Shown here: piece by piece, positions 57,369 through 64,000 of the stretch | Numbering within the stretch: the stretch's first letter is position 1 | Layout of the letters: the number at the start of each line of letters is the position of its first letter | Assembly (NCBI RefSeq): GCF_024105655.1 | Contig: NZ_JAAAMH010000016.1 | Location: 16,078-80,077, forward strand | DNA from: Aliihoeflea sp. 40Bstr573 | Lineage (GTDB): Bacteria > Pseudomonadota > Alphaproteobacteria > Rhizobiales > Rhizobiaceae | Direction: 5' to 3' | Length of the DNA stretch: 64,000 nucleotides | Position numbers and translations under genes: made by a program | The notes under the pieces: generated by a model | What the model saw: the letters and a program-made list of their open reading frames with translations, nothing else | What the model was told of the DNA's origin: nothing | The model's database searches: none

Positions 57369-57394
57369 GGCCCCGGCAAAAGCTTGCCGGGGCC
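57369..57394 (-). terminator. Hairpin with T-rich tail after the GTA capsid gene
   Basis: GGCCCCGGCAA / TTGCCGGGGCC, a perfect 11-bp stem with a 4-base loop. On the minus strand it is followed by TTTTCATTTTC, the form of a Rho-independent terminator. It lies 35 bases after the capsid stop and 29 bases before the gp6 start. Probably a partial terminator or mRNA-stabilising hairpin giving capsid excess. Confidence 0.7.
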
Positions 57395-57429
57395 GGGCAC
57401 GTCGTTCGGCCAGTCAGGAGAAGCCGGCC

Positions 57430-58665
57430 TTACGCCATGCCGAACTTCAGAAGCTTGTTCGCGTCGAAATCCTGCACCCCGCCGCCGACGCGCTTGGTCA
57501 CGTAGAAGAGCACGTAGGGCTTGGCGGAATAGGGGTCGCGCAGGACGCGAACGCCCGCCCGGTCGACGACGAGATAGCCACGGCCGAAATCGCCAAAGGC
57601 GATCGGCGTCGCATCGGCGCCGATGTCGGGCATGTCCTCGGCCTCGACGACCGAAAAGCCCATCAGCATCGCACGCGAACCGGCAGTCGCCGGCGGCTGC
57701 CAAAGATAGTTGCCGTCGGCGTCCTTCAGCTTCCGGATCGTCGCCTGGGTCCTGCGGTTCATCACCCAGTTGGCGTTCTGGCGATAGCCGCTCTTCAGCG
57801 CATAGACCGTATCGATCAGCACATCCGATGCATCCTCCACCGGCAGTGCGCCAGCCACGCCCGTCAGGACGTGGCCAAGGCTACCCCAGGCCCAGACACC
57901 TTCCGCCACCGAACCGTAGTCGAGGAAACCGCGCGGCTTGTTGATGCCGTCGCCATTGATGAAGGCCGCGCCTTCCTGCTCGGCAAACGCCGTCTCCACC
58001 TCCGCCGTGATCCAGTCGCCAAGATCGACAATCGAATCTTCCAGAAGCGCCGCCGTCGCCGCCGGCATGGCGTAAAGTTCCATGGTGGGGAACTGCATCT
58101 CCTGCAGCGCCGCCGTGCCGGTCTGCGGACGCGCCGCCGTCTCGCCCACCCAGCCGACCGTCGGCCCGTTCACCGCGAAGGGCTTCTTCAGCACCGCGCC
58201 GGAAACCTGCCGCACCGTCGCGATCGAGCGGATAGGCGACAGTTCGCGCAGCCGCGATCCAATCGCCGTCTCGATCTCGTCGGGCACGAGATACCCGCCA
58301 TCCTGGCCTGAGCCGTAGCTCATCGCCTTCTGCTCGAGATCGCGCAGCGTGCGGTCCTCGCCGGCGCGCACATAGGTGTCGAAGGCATGCTTGTGCTCGA
58401 GCGCGACGCCGGTCCCGCGTTCGCCGCCCAGATGCGGGCGCGCCCGCTTCAGGCTCATTTCGTCGAGCGCGCGCTGCTGACGGTCGAGCGCGGCCGACAG
58501 GCGCTCCACCTTGTCGGTGGTGATGACGTCGGCGCTCATGCGCTTTTCGATCTGCGCCAGACGGCTGTCATTCGCCTCGCGAAACGCGCCGAACGTCGTC
58601 ATCAGGTCGTCGAAGGCATCGGCGATCTCGGCGGTTGCCGCCTTGGTTTCGATGGATTGAATCAT
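57430..58665 (-). CDS. GTA gp5, major capsid protein (HK97 fold)
   Basis: 411 residues. The N-terminal helical delta domain (about 1-75, ANDSRLAQIEKRMSADVITTDKVERLSAALDRQQRALDEM) is probably removed by gp4. The mature HK97 core follows (RAGEDRTLRDLEQKAMSYGSGQDGGYLVPDEIETAIGSRLRELSPIRSIATVRQVSG; EEDSIVDLGDWITAEV-like segment; AFGDFGRGYLVVDRAGVRVLRDPYS). Start overlaps the protease stop by four bases. Confidence 0.96.
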   Translation of the reverse strand: MIQSIETKAATAEIADAFDDLMTTFGAFREANDSRLAQIEKRMSADVITTDKVERLSAALDRQQRALDEMSLKRARPHLGGERGTGVALEHKHAFDTYVRAGEDRTLRDLEQKAMSYGSGQDGGYLVPDEIETAIGSRLRELSPIRSIATVRQVSGAVLKKPFAVNGPTVGWVGETAARPQTGTAALQEMQFPTMELYAMPAATAALLEDSIVDLGDWITAEVETAFAEQEGAAFINGDGINKPRGFLDYGSVAEGVWAWGSLGHVLTGVAGALPVEDASDVLIDTVYALKSGYRQNANWVMNRRTQATIRKLKDADGNYLWQPPATAGSRAMLMGFSVVEAEDMPDIGADATPIAFGDFGRGYLVVDRAGVRVLRDPYSAKPYVLFYVTKRVGGGVQDFDANKLLKFGMA

Positions 58666-59336
58666 CGAGGACTGGTCCTTTGATTGAGGGATCGTGTCGC
58701 CAGGCGAATGCGCTCCGCCAGGCTCGTTTTTGGGTCCGGCGCGGCATCCCGCGCGCGCCTCAAGCTGGCAAAGCCAAGCGCCACCACATGCCTCGCCTCC
58801 TTGCGCGTCAGCTGCGCGTCCCGCGTCAGCCAGCGTTCGAATTCGCGTGTCGTCGGCAGCCCCGCGCCCTTGGCGATCCGCGCGCCCTCCTGCATGGGGA
58901 AGGTCACGACCGAAATCTCCCAGAGATCGGCTTCCTTGATGTGCCGGATGCCGGTCTTCGGATCGGTGTGGCCGCGTGCGACCTTGAAGCCGATCGACAG
59001 CCCGTCGAGCGCGCCGTCGCGGATCAGTTCGCGCACTTCGCGCCCCCTCGCCGAGCCGGCCGACAACCGCCCGCGCACCTTCAGCCCGAACGCGTCCTCC
59101 GAGATATCCGTCCAGGCGCCGATCGGCTGCGCCGGATCGTGCTGGAAGAGCATGCGGATGCCCCCCGGCCCCTTCTTTGCCAGCGCTTTCGCAAAGGCCC
59201 CGCGCTCGACGATGTCGCGGCTCATGTCGATCCGGTCGAACAGGCTCGCATAGCCCTCGAACATGCCAGCCTCGTCCACGCCGTCGATGGTCACGTCGAT
59301 CAGCTTGCGCTCCAGTTTCATCGTGCTGACCGTCAT
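58662..59336 (-). CDS. GTA gp4, prohead protease (HK97 family)
   Basis: 224 residues: DEAGMFEGYASLFDRIDMSRDIVERGAFAKAL, IRMLFQHDPAQPIG (catalytic His), RELIRDGALDGLSIGFK (catalytic Ser) and LWEISVVTFPMQ are the S78-family motifs. Cleaves the capsid delta domain during maturation. The start at 59336 overlaps the stop of the preceding membrane-protein gene as ATGA; longer frames are shadow. Confidence 0.94.
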   Translation of the reverse strand: MTVSTMKLERKLIDVTIDGVDEAGMFEGYASLFDRIDMSRDIVERGAFAKALAKKGPGGIRMLFQHDPAQPIGAWTDISEDAFGLKVRGRLSAGSARGREVRELIRDGALDGLSIGFKVARGHTDPKTGIRHIKEADLWEISVVTFPMQEGARIAKGAGLPTTREFERWLTRDAQLTRKEARHVVALGFASLRRARDAAPDPKTSLAERIRLATRSLNQRTSPR

Positions 59337-59665
59337 GCCCCGTCGCCCCGCTCGCTTTTCCTGTCCGCCCGGTCGAAGAGCTGCATCACGAGGCCGAGCG
59401 CCCACCAGGCGCTGAGGCTCGCTGCCGCCGATCCCATCAGCATGATCTCGAAGGCGCCCAGCGACGATCCGACATCGAGTTCGGAGGCGATCTTCAGCCC
59501 CGCCGCGCCGCCGAAGATCAGGCCGGAGACGACGCCGACGGTAAACCGCAGCGCCGCCTCGCGCCGCCCGCGCGGCAGGACATAGGCGACCGAGATCGCC
59601 GAACCGGCAATCGCGCCGGCGAATTTGGCCAGCCACAGCCAGGCCGTTTCCATGGCAAGGTTCAT
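59333..59665 (-). CDS. Small membrane protein between GTA portal and protease
   Basis: 110 residues with hydrophobic segments at about 8-28 (LAKFAGAIAGSAISVAYVL), 41-58 (FTVGVVSGLIFGGAAGL) and 72-98 (AFEIMLMGSAAASLSAWWALGLVMQLF). A strong GAAGGAGG site lies 6 bases before the ATG. Rhizobial GTA clusters carry a gene at this place (I recall the name DUF6107, unverified), also seen as orf3.5 in other GTAs. Its function is unknown; holin-like topology makes a lysis role possible. Confidence 0.78.
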   Translation of the reverse strand: MNLAMETAWLWLAKFAGAIAGSAISVAYVLPRGRREAALRFTVGVVSGLIFGGAAGLKIASELDVGSSLGAFEIMLMGSAAASLSAWWALGLVMQLFDRADRKSERGDGA

Positions 59666-59676
59666 TGCACCCTCCT

Positions 59677-60861
59677 TCAAGCGGCAGGCCGCGGGCCGTA
59701 GCCCACCGCCTCGCGCTTTTCCGCGTCGGTCAGGAATTGCGCCGTGCCGACCCGGGCCCACAGCGCCTCGCGCTCGGCCGACAGGCCTTCGATACGGTCG
59801 GCATCGAAATTCAGCTTCAACCTGCGCCCGAAGCGCGGTGCCAGCCAGCCACCCAGTTCCTGCGCGATGCGCTCCACGAGCGGCAGCACGGTCAGGCGGT
59901 AGAAAGCGCGGTTCGCCTCCTGATAGTTCGCATAGGTGTTGTCGCCGGGAATGCCGAGGATCATCGGCGGAATCCCAAAGGCGAGCGCGATTTCGCGGCT
60001 CGCCGCATTCTTCGCCTCGATGAAATCCATGTCGCGAAGCGTCAGCCCCATCGCCTTCCAGTCGAGCCCGCCTTCCAAAAGCAGCGGCCGCCCGGCCCGC
60101 ACCGCGCCCGTATAGCCCTCCTCCAGTTCCGCCTTCAGCCGCTCGTACTGGTCTTCGGTCAGGTTCCCCCCTTCCTTCGGCGCATAGACGAGCGCTCCGG
60201 AAGGCCGTGCCGAATTGTCGAGCAGCGCCTTGTTCCAGCGTCCCGTCCCATTGTGCACGTCGAGGGCCATCGTCGCCGCCTGCAGCGGCGGAAAGCCGTA
60301 ATGGTCGTCGAGCGGATGGAAGAGCGCGAAGTGATGCGCCCCGCCGGTGTCGCTCAAGCCCAACGCCACGCGCCGCGTTTGCGCGCCCTGCCGCTCCTCG
60401 AGCGCCACCGGCCAGCCGGAACGATCGGACGCGACCGTCACCCGGTCCGGACGCAACAGATGCAGTTCGCGCGCACCGGACGGCGTCTCGACCAGTTCGG
60501 CATAGGCGTTCCCGGCCATCATCAGGTGCCCGTAGAGCCCTTCGAGGAAGGCCGGCCCGGACTGGCGGGCATTCGGCCGCGCGATGAGATCGAGCAGCGG
60601 ATGCTCGGTCAGTTCCTCGCCGTCCTCGTAGAGCAGCCAGGGGATCGTCGCCGCCGCCTGCGCGATCATGCGCACCGAGCGATGCACCACCGGATTGCGC
60701 ATGAAGCCCTCGCGGGCAAGCGCCGCATAGTCGCCGCGCGTCCACACCGCCCCGCCATTCATGTGGAGGGCGACAAAGCCTGGGGACAGGCTCGCGGAGC
60801 GGGTTTCCAGCCGCGCGCCATCGTCCTCAGGGCGCCGCGCCCAAGGCCATTTCCATCCCAT
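59677..60861 (-). CDS. GTA gp3, portal protein
   Basis: 394 residues of the HK97 portal family: NPVVHRSVRMIAQAAATIPWLLYEDGEELTEHPLLDLIARPN, the clip/wing region FALFHPLDDHYGFPPLQAATMALDVHNGTGRWNKALLDNSARPSGAL, and KNAASREIALAFGIPPMILGIPGDNTYANYQEANRAFYRLTVLPLVERI. Forms the dodecameric DNA channel. Starts 11 bases after the terminase stop. Confidence 0.96.
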   Translation of the reverse strand: MGWKWPWARRPEDDGARLETRSASLSPGFVALHMNGGAVWTRGDYAALAREGFMRNPVVHRSVRMIAQAAATIPWLLYEDGEELTEHPLLDLIARPNARQSGPAFLEGLYGHLMMAGNAYAELVETPSGARELHLLRPDRVTVASDRSGWPVALEERQGAQTRRVALGLSDTGGAHHFALFHPLDDHYGFPPLQAATMALDVHNGTGRWNKALLDNSARPSGALVYAPKEGGNLTEDQYERLKAELEEGYTGAVRAGRPLLLEGGLDWKAMGLTLRDMDFIEAKNAASREIALAFGIPPMILGIPGDNTYANYQEANRAFYRLTVLPLVERIAQELGGWLAPRFGRRLKLNFDADRIEGLSAEREALWARVGTAQFLTDAEKREAVGYGPRPAA

Positions 60862-60872
60862 CGGCTATTCCT

Positions 60873-62156
60873 TCAGGTGAGTTTGCGGATGCGCGGTTCG
60901 TGCCCGCGTCCCAGAAGAAGTTCATTCAGCGCCCAGACGAGTGCGTCGAGCCGGTCGGGCGAGCGTCCGTTCGACAGACCCTGCGGCCCGAAATCGCACA
61001 TTTCGTCTTCCAGCTCGGCAAAGCGGCGCGCATGCACCACCTTGCCCTGATGATAGAGCGCGGCCACCGGCTCGGCGCGCAGCCACTTGCCGCGCGAAGC
61101 GCGCACCGCCTTGATCGGCAGGCTCGCATCGACCGCCGAAAGCACCGCGCCGACCATGTCGCCGCCCTGGTTCACCTCCGCCACCACGCAATCCGCTTCA
61201 TGCCGCTGGTAGGCCTCGACGATCCGCGCGGCCCAGCCCTGCGGCTTCAGCCCCTGCACCGTCGCATCCTCCAGCACGACCGCCCGCCCGTCGTCGCACA
61301 ATCCGGCAACCACGATCCCGCACGCATCCGCTTGCCTGCCCGAACTTGCCGGCGGGTCGACCGCGACCACAATCCGCGCCATTTGCGGCCGGCCGTCGAG
61401 CCGTGCCGCCTCGAGCTGGGCGCGCGACCACAGCGCGTCGTCGCGATCCTCGATCAGTTCGCCATCGAGTTCCTGCCGTTCGAGCCGCGATCCGGCATAG
61501 CGCCTGCGGATCGCCTCGATGAACCCGGCCGCCAGATTGCCGCTATTGTCCATCGTCTTCAGCCGCGTCACCGTCACGTCAGGATCGGCGATCAGCGCCT
61601 TCACCAGCGGGATCGGCCGCGGCGTCGTCGTGACGATCTGCGCCGGCCGCTCGCCGAGCCGCAAACCGAATTGCAGCATGTCGAAACATTCCTGCGGATG
61701 CCGCCACTTCGCCAACTCGTCGCACCAGGCCGCATCGAATTGCGGCCCGCGCAGGCTCTCGGGGTCTTCCGACGAAAAAGCATAGGCCACCGCGCCGCTG
61801 TCCCAGACCAGCCGGCGCCGCCCGGCCTCGTAACGCGGGCGGTTGCCCCGCGCCTGCGTGATGATGCCCGAAGCGCCCTCGATCATCACCTCGCGCACAT
61901 CGCCCAGCGTCTCGCCGATCAGCGCGATGCGGCCATGTTTGCTGCCGAAGCTGAAGGGCGGCAGCCCGCGCACCAGCGCGTTCACCCATTCGGTGCCGAG
62001 CCGTGTCTTTCCCGCGCCGCGTCCGCCCAGCACCAGCCAGGTCGGCTTGTTCGTTTTCAGCACATATTGCGCGCCGTGGCAGTCGCGCACCCATTCGCCG
62101 CGCGTCAGCGCCTCAACATGCGCCGTCAGGTTCTGCGCTGCCCAGTCTTCCTGCAT
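60873..62156 (-). CDS. GTA gp2, terminase large subunit
   Basis: 427 residues. ATPase domain with Walker A GGRGAGKTRLGTEW, Walker-B-like FDAAWCDELAKW and IVTTTPRPIPLVKALI; C-terminal RNase H-type nuclease with VAVDPPASSGRQADACGIVVAG. Headful packaging motor that in GTAs fills heads with host DNA. The start at 62156 is preferred because this frame begins as the gp1 gene ends; a start at 62219 is possible. Confidence 0.95.
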   Translation of the reverse strand: MQEDWAAQNLTAHVEALTRGEWVRDCHGAQYVLKTNKPTWLVLGGRGAGKTRLGTEWVNALVRGLPPFSFGSKHGRIALIGETLGDVREVMIEGASGIITQARGNRPRYEAGRRRLVWDSGAVAYAFSSEDPESLRGPQFDAAWCDELAKWRHPQECFDMLQFGLRLGERPAQIVTTTPRPIPLVKALIADPDVTVTRLKTMDNSGNLAAGFIEAIRRRYAGSRLERQELDGELIEDRDDALWSRAQLEAARLDGRPQMARIVVAVDPPASSGRQADACGIVVAGLCDDGRAVVLEDATVQGLKPQGWAARIVEAYQRHEADCVVAEVNQGGDMVGAVLSAVDASLPIKAVRASRGKWLRAEPVAALYHQGKVVHARRFAELEDEMCDFGPQGLSNGRSPDRLDALVWALNELLLGRGHEPRIRKLT

Positions 62157-62583
62157 GATATCGGGCGAGTTCGCGAATTCGGTCGTCGATCCGCTTGAGA
62201 GCGGCGGCAAGTTCGGCATCGTCTTTGATCTGCTTGTCCTTTGCGTCCTCGTCGGAGCGCATGGTTTCGCCGATTTTCTCCAGCGCCCGCACCATCGCCA
62301 TGATGGTGTCGACGCGCGCCTTGTCGAAGGTCAGCCCCTCCCCGTCTTCGCTTCCAAGCGTCAACCGCTCGATCTCGGCGATCAGCCGGTCGTACTGGAC
62401 GTCGATCCGGCGCCTCCGCTCGGCCACGCTGCCGGCCGCGACCGGCCGCCACCCCTCCGCCTCGGCCCGCATCCGCACCATCCGCAGCGAGCGCCCCGCG
62501 ATCATCGTCAGGTTCTCCAGCGACGCCTCCCCGCCCTCATGGACATGCCGCATCGCGGCGAAAACGCTCTCTGCGCTCCCCAT
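62113..62583 (-). CDS. GTA gp1, terminase small subunit
   Basis: 156 residues. N-terminal helix-turn-helix-like part (MIAGRSLRMVRMRAEAEGW), then RRRIDVQYDRLIAEIERL and a long C-terminal helical region (TIMAMVRALEKIGETMRSDEDAKDKQ). Matches GTA TerS proteins, which bind DNA without pac-site specificity. First gene of the cluster; overlaps gp2 by 44 bases. A promoter is proposed 84 bases upstream. Confidence 0.85.
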   Translation of the reverse strand: MGSAESVFAAMRHVHEGGEASLENLTMIAGRSLRMVRMRAEAEGWRPVAAGSVAERRRRIDVQYDRLIAEIERLTLGSEDGEGLTFDKARVDTIMAMVRALEKIGETMRSDEDAKDKQIKDDAELAAALKRIDDRIRELARYHAGRLGSAEPDGAC

Positions 62584-62666
62584 TTATCCCCTCTCGGCAT
62601 CTATGTGAGATGATCTTCGGCGAGCTTCCCGCTCCGCCCCAGCCGCAATAATGCGACCATGCCCGT

Positions 62667-62695
62667 AACCTACAGATGCACCGTTACGGTGTCAA
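62667..62695 (-). promoter_or_regulatory. Candidate GTA promoter with palindromic operator
   Basis: The minus strand has TTGACA (62695-62690), a 17-base spacer and TAGGTT (62672-62667). The spacer overlaps CACCGTAACGGTG (62679-62691), a 13-nt palindrome with 6-base arms. The -35 box is consensus, the -10 weak, so an activator or repressor acting on the palindrome is plausible. The nearest downstream gene is gp1, 84 bases away. Confidence 0.5.
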
Positions 62696-62791
62696 GGATT
62701 ATTTTCCTATCTCTGGGCATTGCAGCCGTCATTGAAAAATGGAGGTTGCACTATCCTTCGCGAGGAGATCGGTCTTGGGAAGCGCGACGAT

Positions 62792-63403
62792 CTAGCCTTT
62801 CTCGAATTCAGGTTCCGCGCATAGCGCGTCGTAAATGGCGCCATTTCCGTTCGCGACATGACCCATCAGAATGAAGCGCAGGTCGAGCCCCCAGCCGCAA
62901 ATGCGGTTGTTGAGATCAATGATCTCCCGGAAGTCCAGCTCTCGATAGACCATCACATGCTTGCGGTACTCCTCCGGTTCTGTTTCGCGGGCTGCCACCC
63001 GAGGGTCGATTAGCAGCAGTGCGGCCGGGAGGTCTGGGCTGAACCCCCAGACATGATGGGCTAACTTATCTCGGCTTTTCTGGCTTGTCTTGGCGACGGC
63101 TAGGATCGCTGCTAACAGGCGGGAATGTTCGTCACTTAGGACGCTCCTTGCCACTGCGTTTATAGCTTGAGTTTTGGCCGACTGAGTTTCGATTGCGAGA
63201 TACGCTATTGCAGCGCGGTCACCCGCGCCCCCAAGCAGTTCGAGGTAGAGTCCGAGGAGGAAGTTTTCTACGTTCGACCAACTTGCAATTGCCTCCATTG
63301 CGAGAAGCCCCAAGGCGGGGTTTTTATCGAACAACGGCATCCCAGCATTTCCGATCCAGATGCTAGCATTAGATGAAACCCTCGCAAGCGGTTGTGGCGG
63401 CAT
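62792..63403 (-). CDS. Hypothetical protein
   Basis: 203 residues from the ATG at 63403 with GGGAG 8 bases upstream; an in-frame TTG at 63424 is rejected. Mostly helical: LGLLAMEAIASWSNVENFLLGLYLELLGG, AKTQAINAVARSVLSDEHSRLLAAIL, SQKSRDKLAHHVWGFSPDLPAALLLIDPR. The N-terminal half resembles loosely the helical region of small MAE_28990-type or RiboL-PSP-like partner proteins, but I do not recognise a family. Follows a small membrane ORF by one base. Lower GC than the GTA cluster, suggesting acquisition. Confidence 0.6.
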   Translation of the reverse strand: MPPQPLARVSSNASIWIGNAGMPLFDKNPALGLLAMEAIASWSNVENFLLGLYLELLGGAGDRAAIAYLAIETQSAKTQAINAVARSVLSDEHSRLLAAILAVAKTSQKSRDKLAHHVWGFSPDLPAALLLIDPRVAARETEPEEYRKHVMVYRELDFREIIDLNNRICGWGLDLRFILMGHVANGNGAIYDALCAEPEFEKG

Positions 63404-63404
63404 G

Positions 63405-63605
63405 TCAGAATCTCCCGACGACAAAGACTAGGAAAAGGGCGACGAGGTTCCCCGCCACCTGTTGAACCCCGCTCGCGACGCTGAGACCGAGAAGGGTGGC
63501 AAACAACAGGACAGCGATGCGAAGATTGAGCGCGGATGCAGTTCCGCGGCTATTAGGAACATTCGCTTGGGATGTTAGCGGTGCCCGAGGGGTGACCGAG
63601 ATCAA
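63405..63605 (-). CDS. Small putative membrane protein
   Basis: 66 codons from a TTG; two hydrophobic segments near the end (LRIAVLLFATLLGLSV; QQVAGNLVALFLVFVVGRF). No ATG or clear ribosome site. It ends one base before the ATG of the next gene, suggesting translational coupling. Evidence is coding-like membrane composition and spacing only. Confidence 0.3.
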   Translation of the reverse strand: MISVTPRAPLTSQANVPNSRGTASALNLRIAVLLFATLLGLSVASGVQQVAGNLVALFLVFVVGRF

Positions 63606-63623
63606 AGCCCGAATGAGTGGGGG

Positions 63624-63911
63624 CTAGCAGTTCTCAGCGATCCAGTCGTTTGTACCCTCTAAGGCCATTGTGAATTGTGGCTTCTTGCTAAACTCGATGA
63701 CGATCACGCGGTCATCTTCATCAACGAAGCTCCTTAAATGATTTCGCACCTCAACGGCCGTGTTATTGAGATTGGCTAGATAGAAGTCTCTGATGGCTTT
63801 ATGGGCGCTCAAACGCTCCATTTCTTCCCAAAGCTTCGGGTAGTCCTTTCGCCTGATAAGGTCGTAGCCAATTGGAGACCTCGAAGAACCTCCCCATCTC
63901 GCCCGTTTCAT
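63624..63911 (-). CDS. Cas2/SinR-like small protein, N-terminus replaced by IS sequence
   Basis: 95 codons. From residue about 14 it reads IGYDLIRRKDYPKLWEEMERL, then FYLANLNNTAVEVRNHLRSFVDEDDRVIVIEFSKKP, a ferredoxin-like fold seen in SinR-family proteins often mis-annotated as Cas2. Normal members start directly with a beta strand (M...xIxYDL). Here residues 1-13 (MKRARWGGSSRSP) are basic and coincide with the putative end of an IS. The original start was probably lost to insertion. No CRISPR array nearby, so not a CRISPR adaptation gene. Confidence 0.55.
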   Translation of the reverse strand: MKRARWGGSSRSPIGYDLIRRKDYPKLWEEMERLSAHKAIRDFYLANLNNTAVEVRNHLRSFVDEDDRVIVIEFSKKPQFTMALEGTNDWIAENC

Positions 63912-64000
63912 GATTCAATCTTCCGGTGATTTGCGGGAGGCTGCAGATGCGGGGACAGGTTGGGTTCTGGGATATTGACGAGCGTTATGTACGGCTGAGC
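63875..64000 (+). mobile_element. IS5-family insertion sequence, left end (partial)
   Basis: The proposed end begins GAGACCTCGAAGAACCTCCC at 63875, inside the Cas2-like gene, and runs out of the window through the transposase start. The boundary is inferred from where the disrupted protein loses family similarity; the right end is not visible. Confidence 0.5.
63947..64000 (+). CDS. IS5-type transposase (5' end only)
   Basis: Eighteen codons: MRGQVGFWDIDERYVRLS, the conserved N-terminus of a large group of IS5-family DDE transposases. A GGGAGG ribosome site lies 7 bases upstream. The gene continues beyond the window, so catalytic residues are not seen. Confidence 0.7.
   Translation, partial: MRGQVGFWDIDERYVRLS

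Larger units (their letters stand above)
48341..62583 (-). other. Gene transfer agent (GTA)-type structural gene cluster
   Basis: A continuous minus-strand block in Rhodobacter-capsulatus-GTA order: terminase gp1 and gp2, portal gp3, a TM protein, protease gp4, capsid gp5, connectors gp6-gp8, tail tube gp9, gp10, gp10.1, short tape measure gp11, baseplate gp12-gp13, peptidase gp14, host-contact protein gp15 and a holin-like protein. Absent are integrase, excisionase, repressor, replication genes, att repeats and endolysin. The tape measure is only 187 residues, as expected of short-tailed GTA particles. Base composition resembles the host. It abuts feuN by 66 bases. gp15 is frame-split, so functionality is uncertain. 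Confidence 0.9.

Noticed and set aside
48341..62583. Ordinary integrated prophage
   Set aside because: No integrase, repressor, replication genes or att repeats; very short tape measure and GTA-specific DUF2163/DUF2460/gp10.1 order favour a GTA.
62659..62874. 71-codon plus-strand ORF in the GTA promoter region
   Set aside because: No ribosome site, arginine-rich end, overlaps the 3' end of the opposite-strand hypothetical gene and the promoter.
63624..63911. CRISPR adaptation gene cas2
   Set aside because: Fold is similar, but no repeats, no cas1 and the sequence matches the stand-alone SinR-like group better.

Overview
The window is GC-rich alphaproteobacterial chromosome, most likely order Hyphomicrobiales (Rhizobiales). 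The basis is gene order as well as protein similarity. The run pepN, PleC-like kinase, glnE, two-component pair, degP, ccmH-ccmF-ccmE-ccmI (cycLKJH), feuQ-feuP is the order I recall from Sinorhizobium and Rhizobium. Genus and species cannot be fixed from sequence alone. No rRNA, tRNA or CRISPR array was found. Layout: (1) 1-4354, minus strand: an acid-utilisation operon with an IlvD/Edd-type dehydratase, a beta-hydroxyacid dehydrogenase and a DctP-DctQ-DctM TRAP transporter cut by the window start. (2) 4505-9162: an N-formylglutamate amidohydrolase gene running tail-to-tail into metH. (3) 9278-17614: a leucine/isovalerate degradation locus (TetR regulator, isovaleryl-CoA dehydrogenase, both methylcrotonyl-CoA carboxylase subunits) with a membrane PQQ dehydrogenase gene inserted between the two carboxylase subunit genes. 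(4) 17703-20445: small secreted or hypothetical proteins and strong terminators, including two tiny tandem genes. (5) 20515-31931: AMP nucleosidase, a membrane endonuclease/phosphatase-fold protein, ETF-ubiquinone oxidoreductase (behind a LiuR-like site), a family-4-type uracil-DNA glycosylase, a DMT permease, an orphan form II CoxL-type molybdenum hydroxylase subunit and aminopeptidase N. (6) 32076-48274: signalling and cytochrome c biogenesis, i.e. a PleC-like kinase, glnE translationally coupled to a two-component system, a DegP-type protease, ccmIEFH, a lipoprotein and the FeuQ/FeuP pair with a small secreted FeuN-like protein. The most striking system is at 48341-62583, minus strand: a near-complete gene transfer agent (GTA) structural cluster. 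It has small and large terminase, portal, a membrane protein, prohead protease, capsid, connectors, tail tube, a short tape measure, baseplate/hub, an NlpC/P60 peptidase, the large fibre/hub protein gp15 and a holin-like protein. There is no integrase, repressor or replication module. Many genes overlap by ATGA, as expected of one long transcript. A sigma70-like promoter with a 13-nt palindrome in its spacer lies upstream of gp1. A terminator-like hairpin follows the capsid gene. A 50-codon ORF sits between gp7 and gp8. gp15 is split by a one-base frame change. The last 1.2 kb is different in character: two unrecognised ORFs, a Cas2/SinR-like small protein whose N-terminus appears replaced by an IS end, and the first codons of an IS5-type transposase running off the window. 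Functional links: branched-chain acyl-CoA dehydrogenation by the 9.9-kb enzyme passes electrons via ETF to the ETF-QO at 23-24.8 kb; the ccm genes supply cytochrome c maturation; FeuPQ and the other two-component systems give envelope and nutrient control; the GTA cluster would make phage-like particles packaging host DNA if gp15 is functional.
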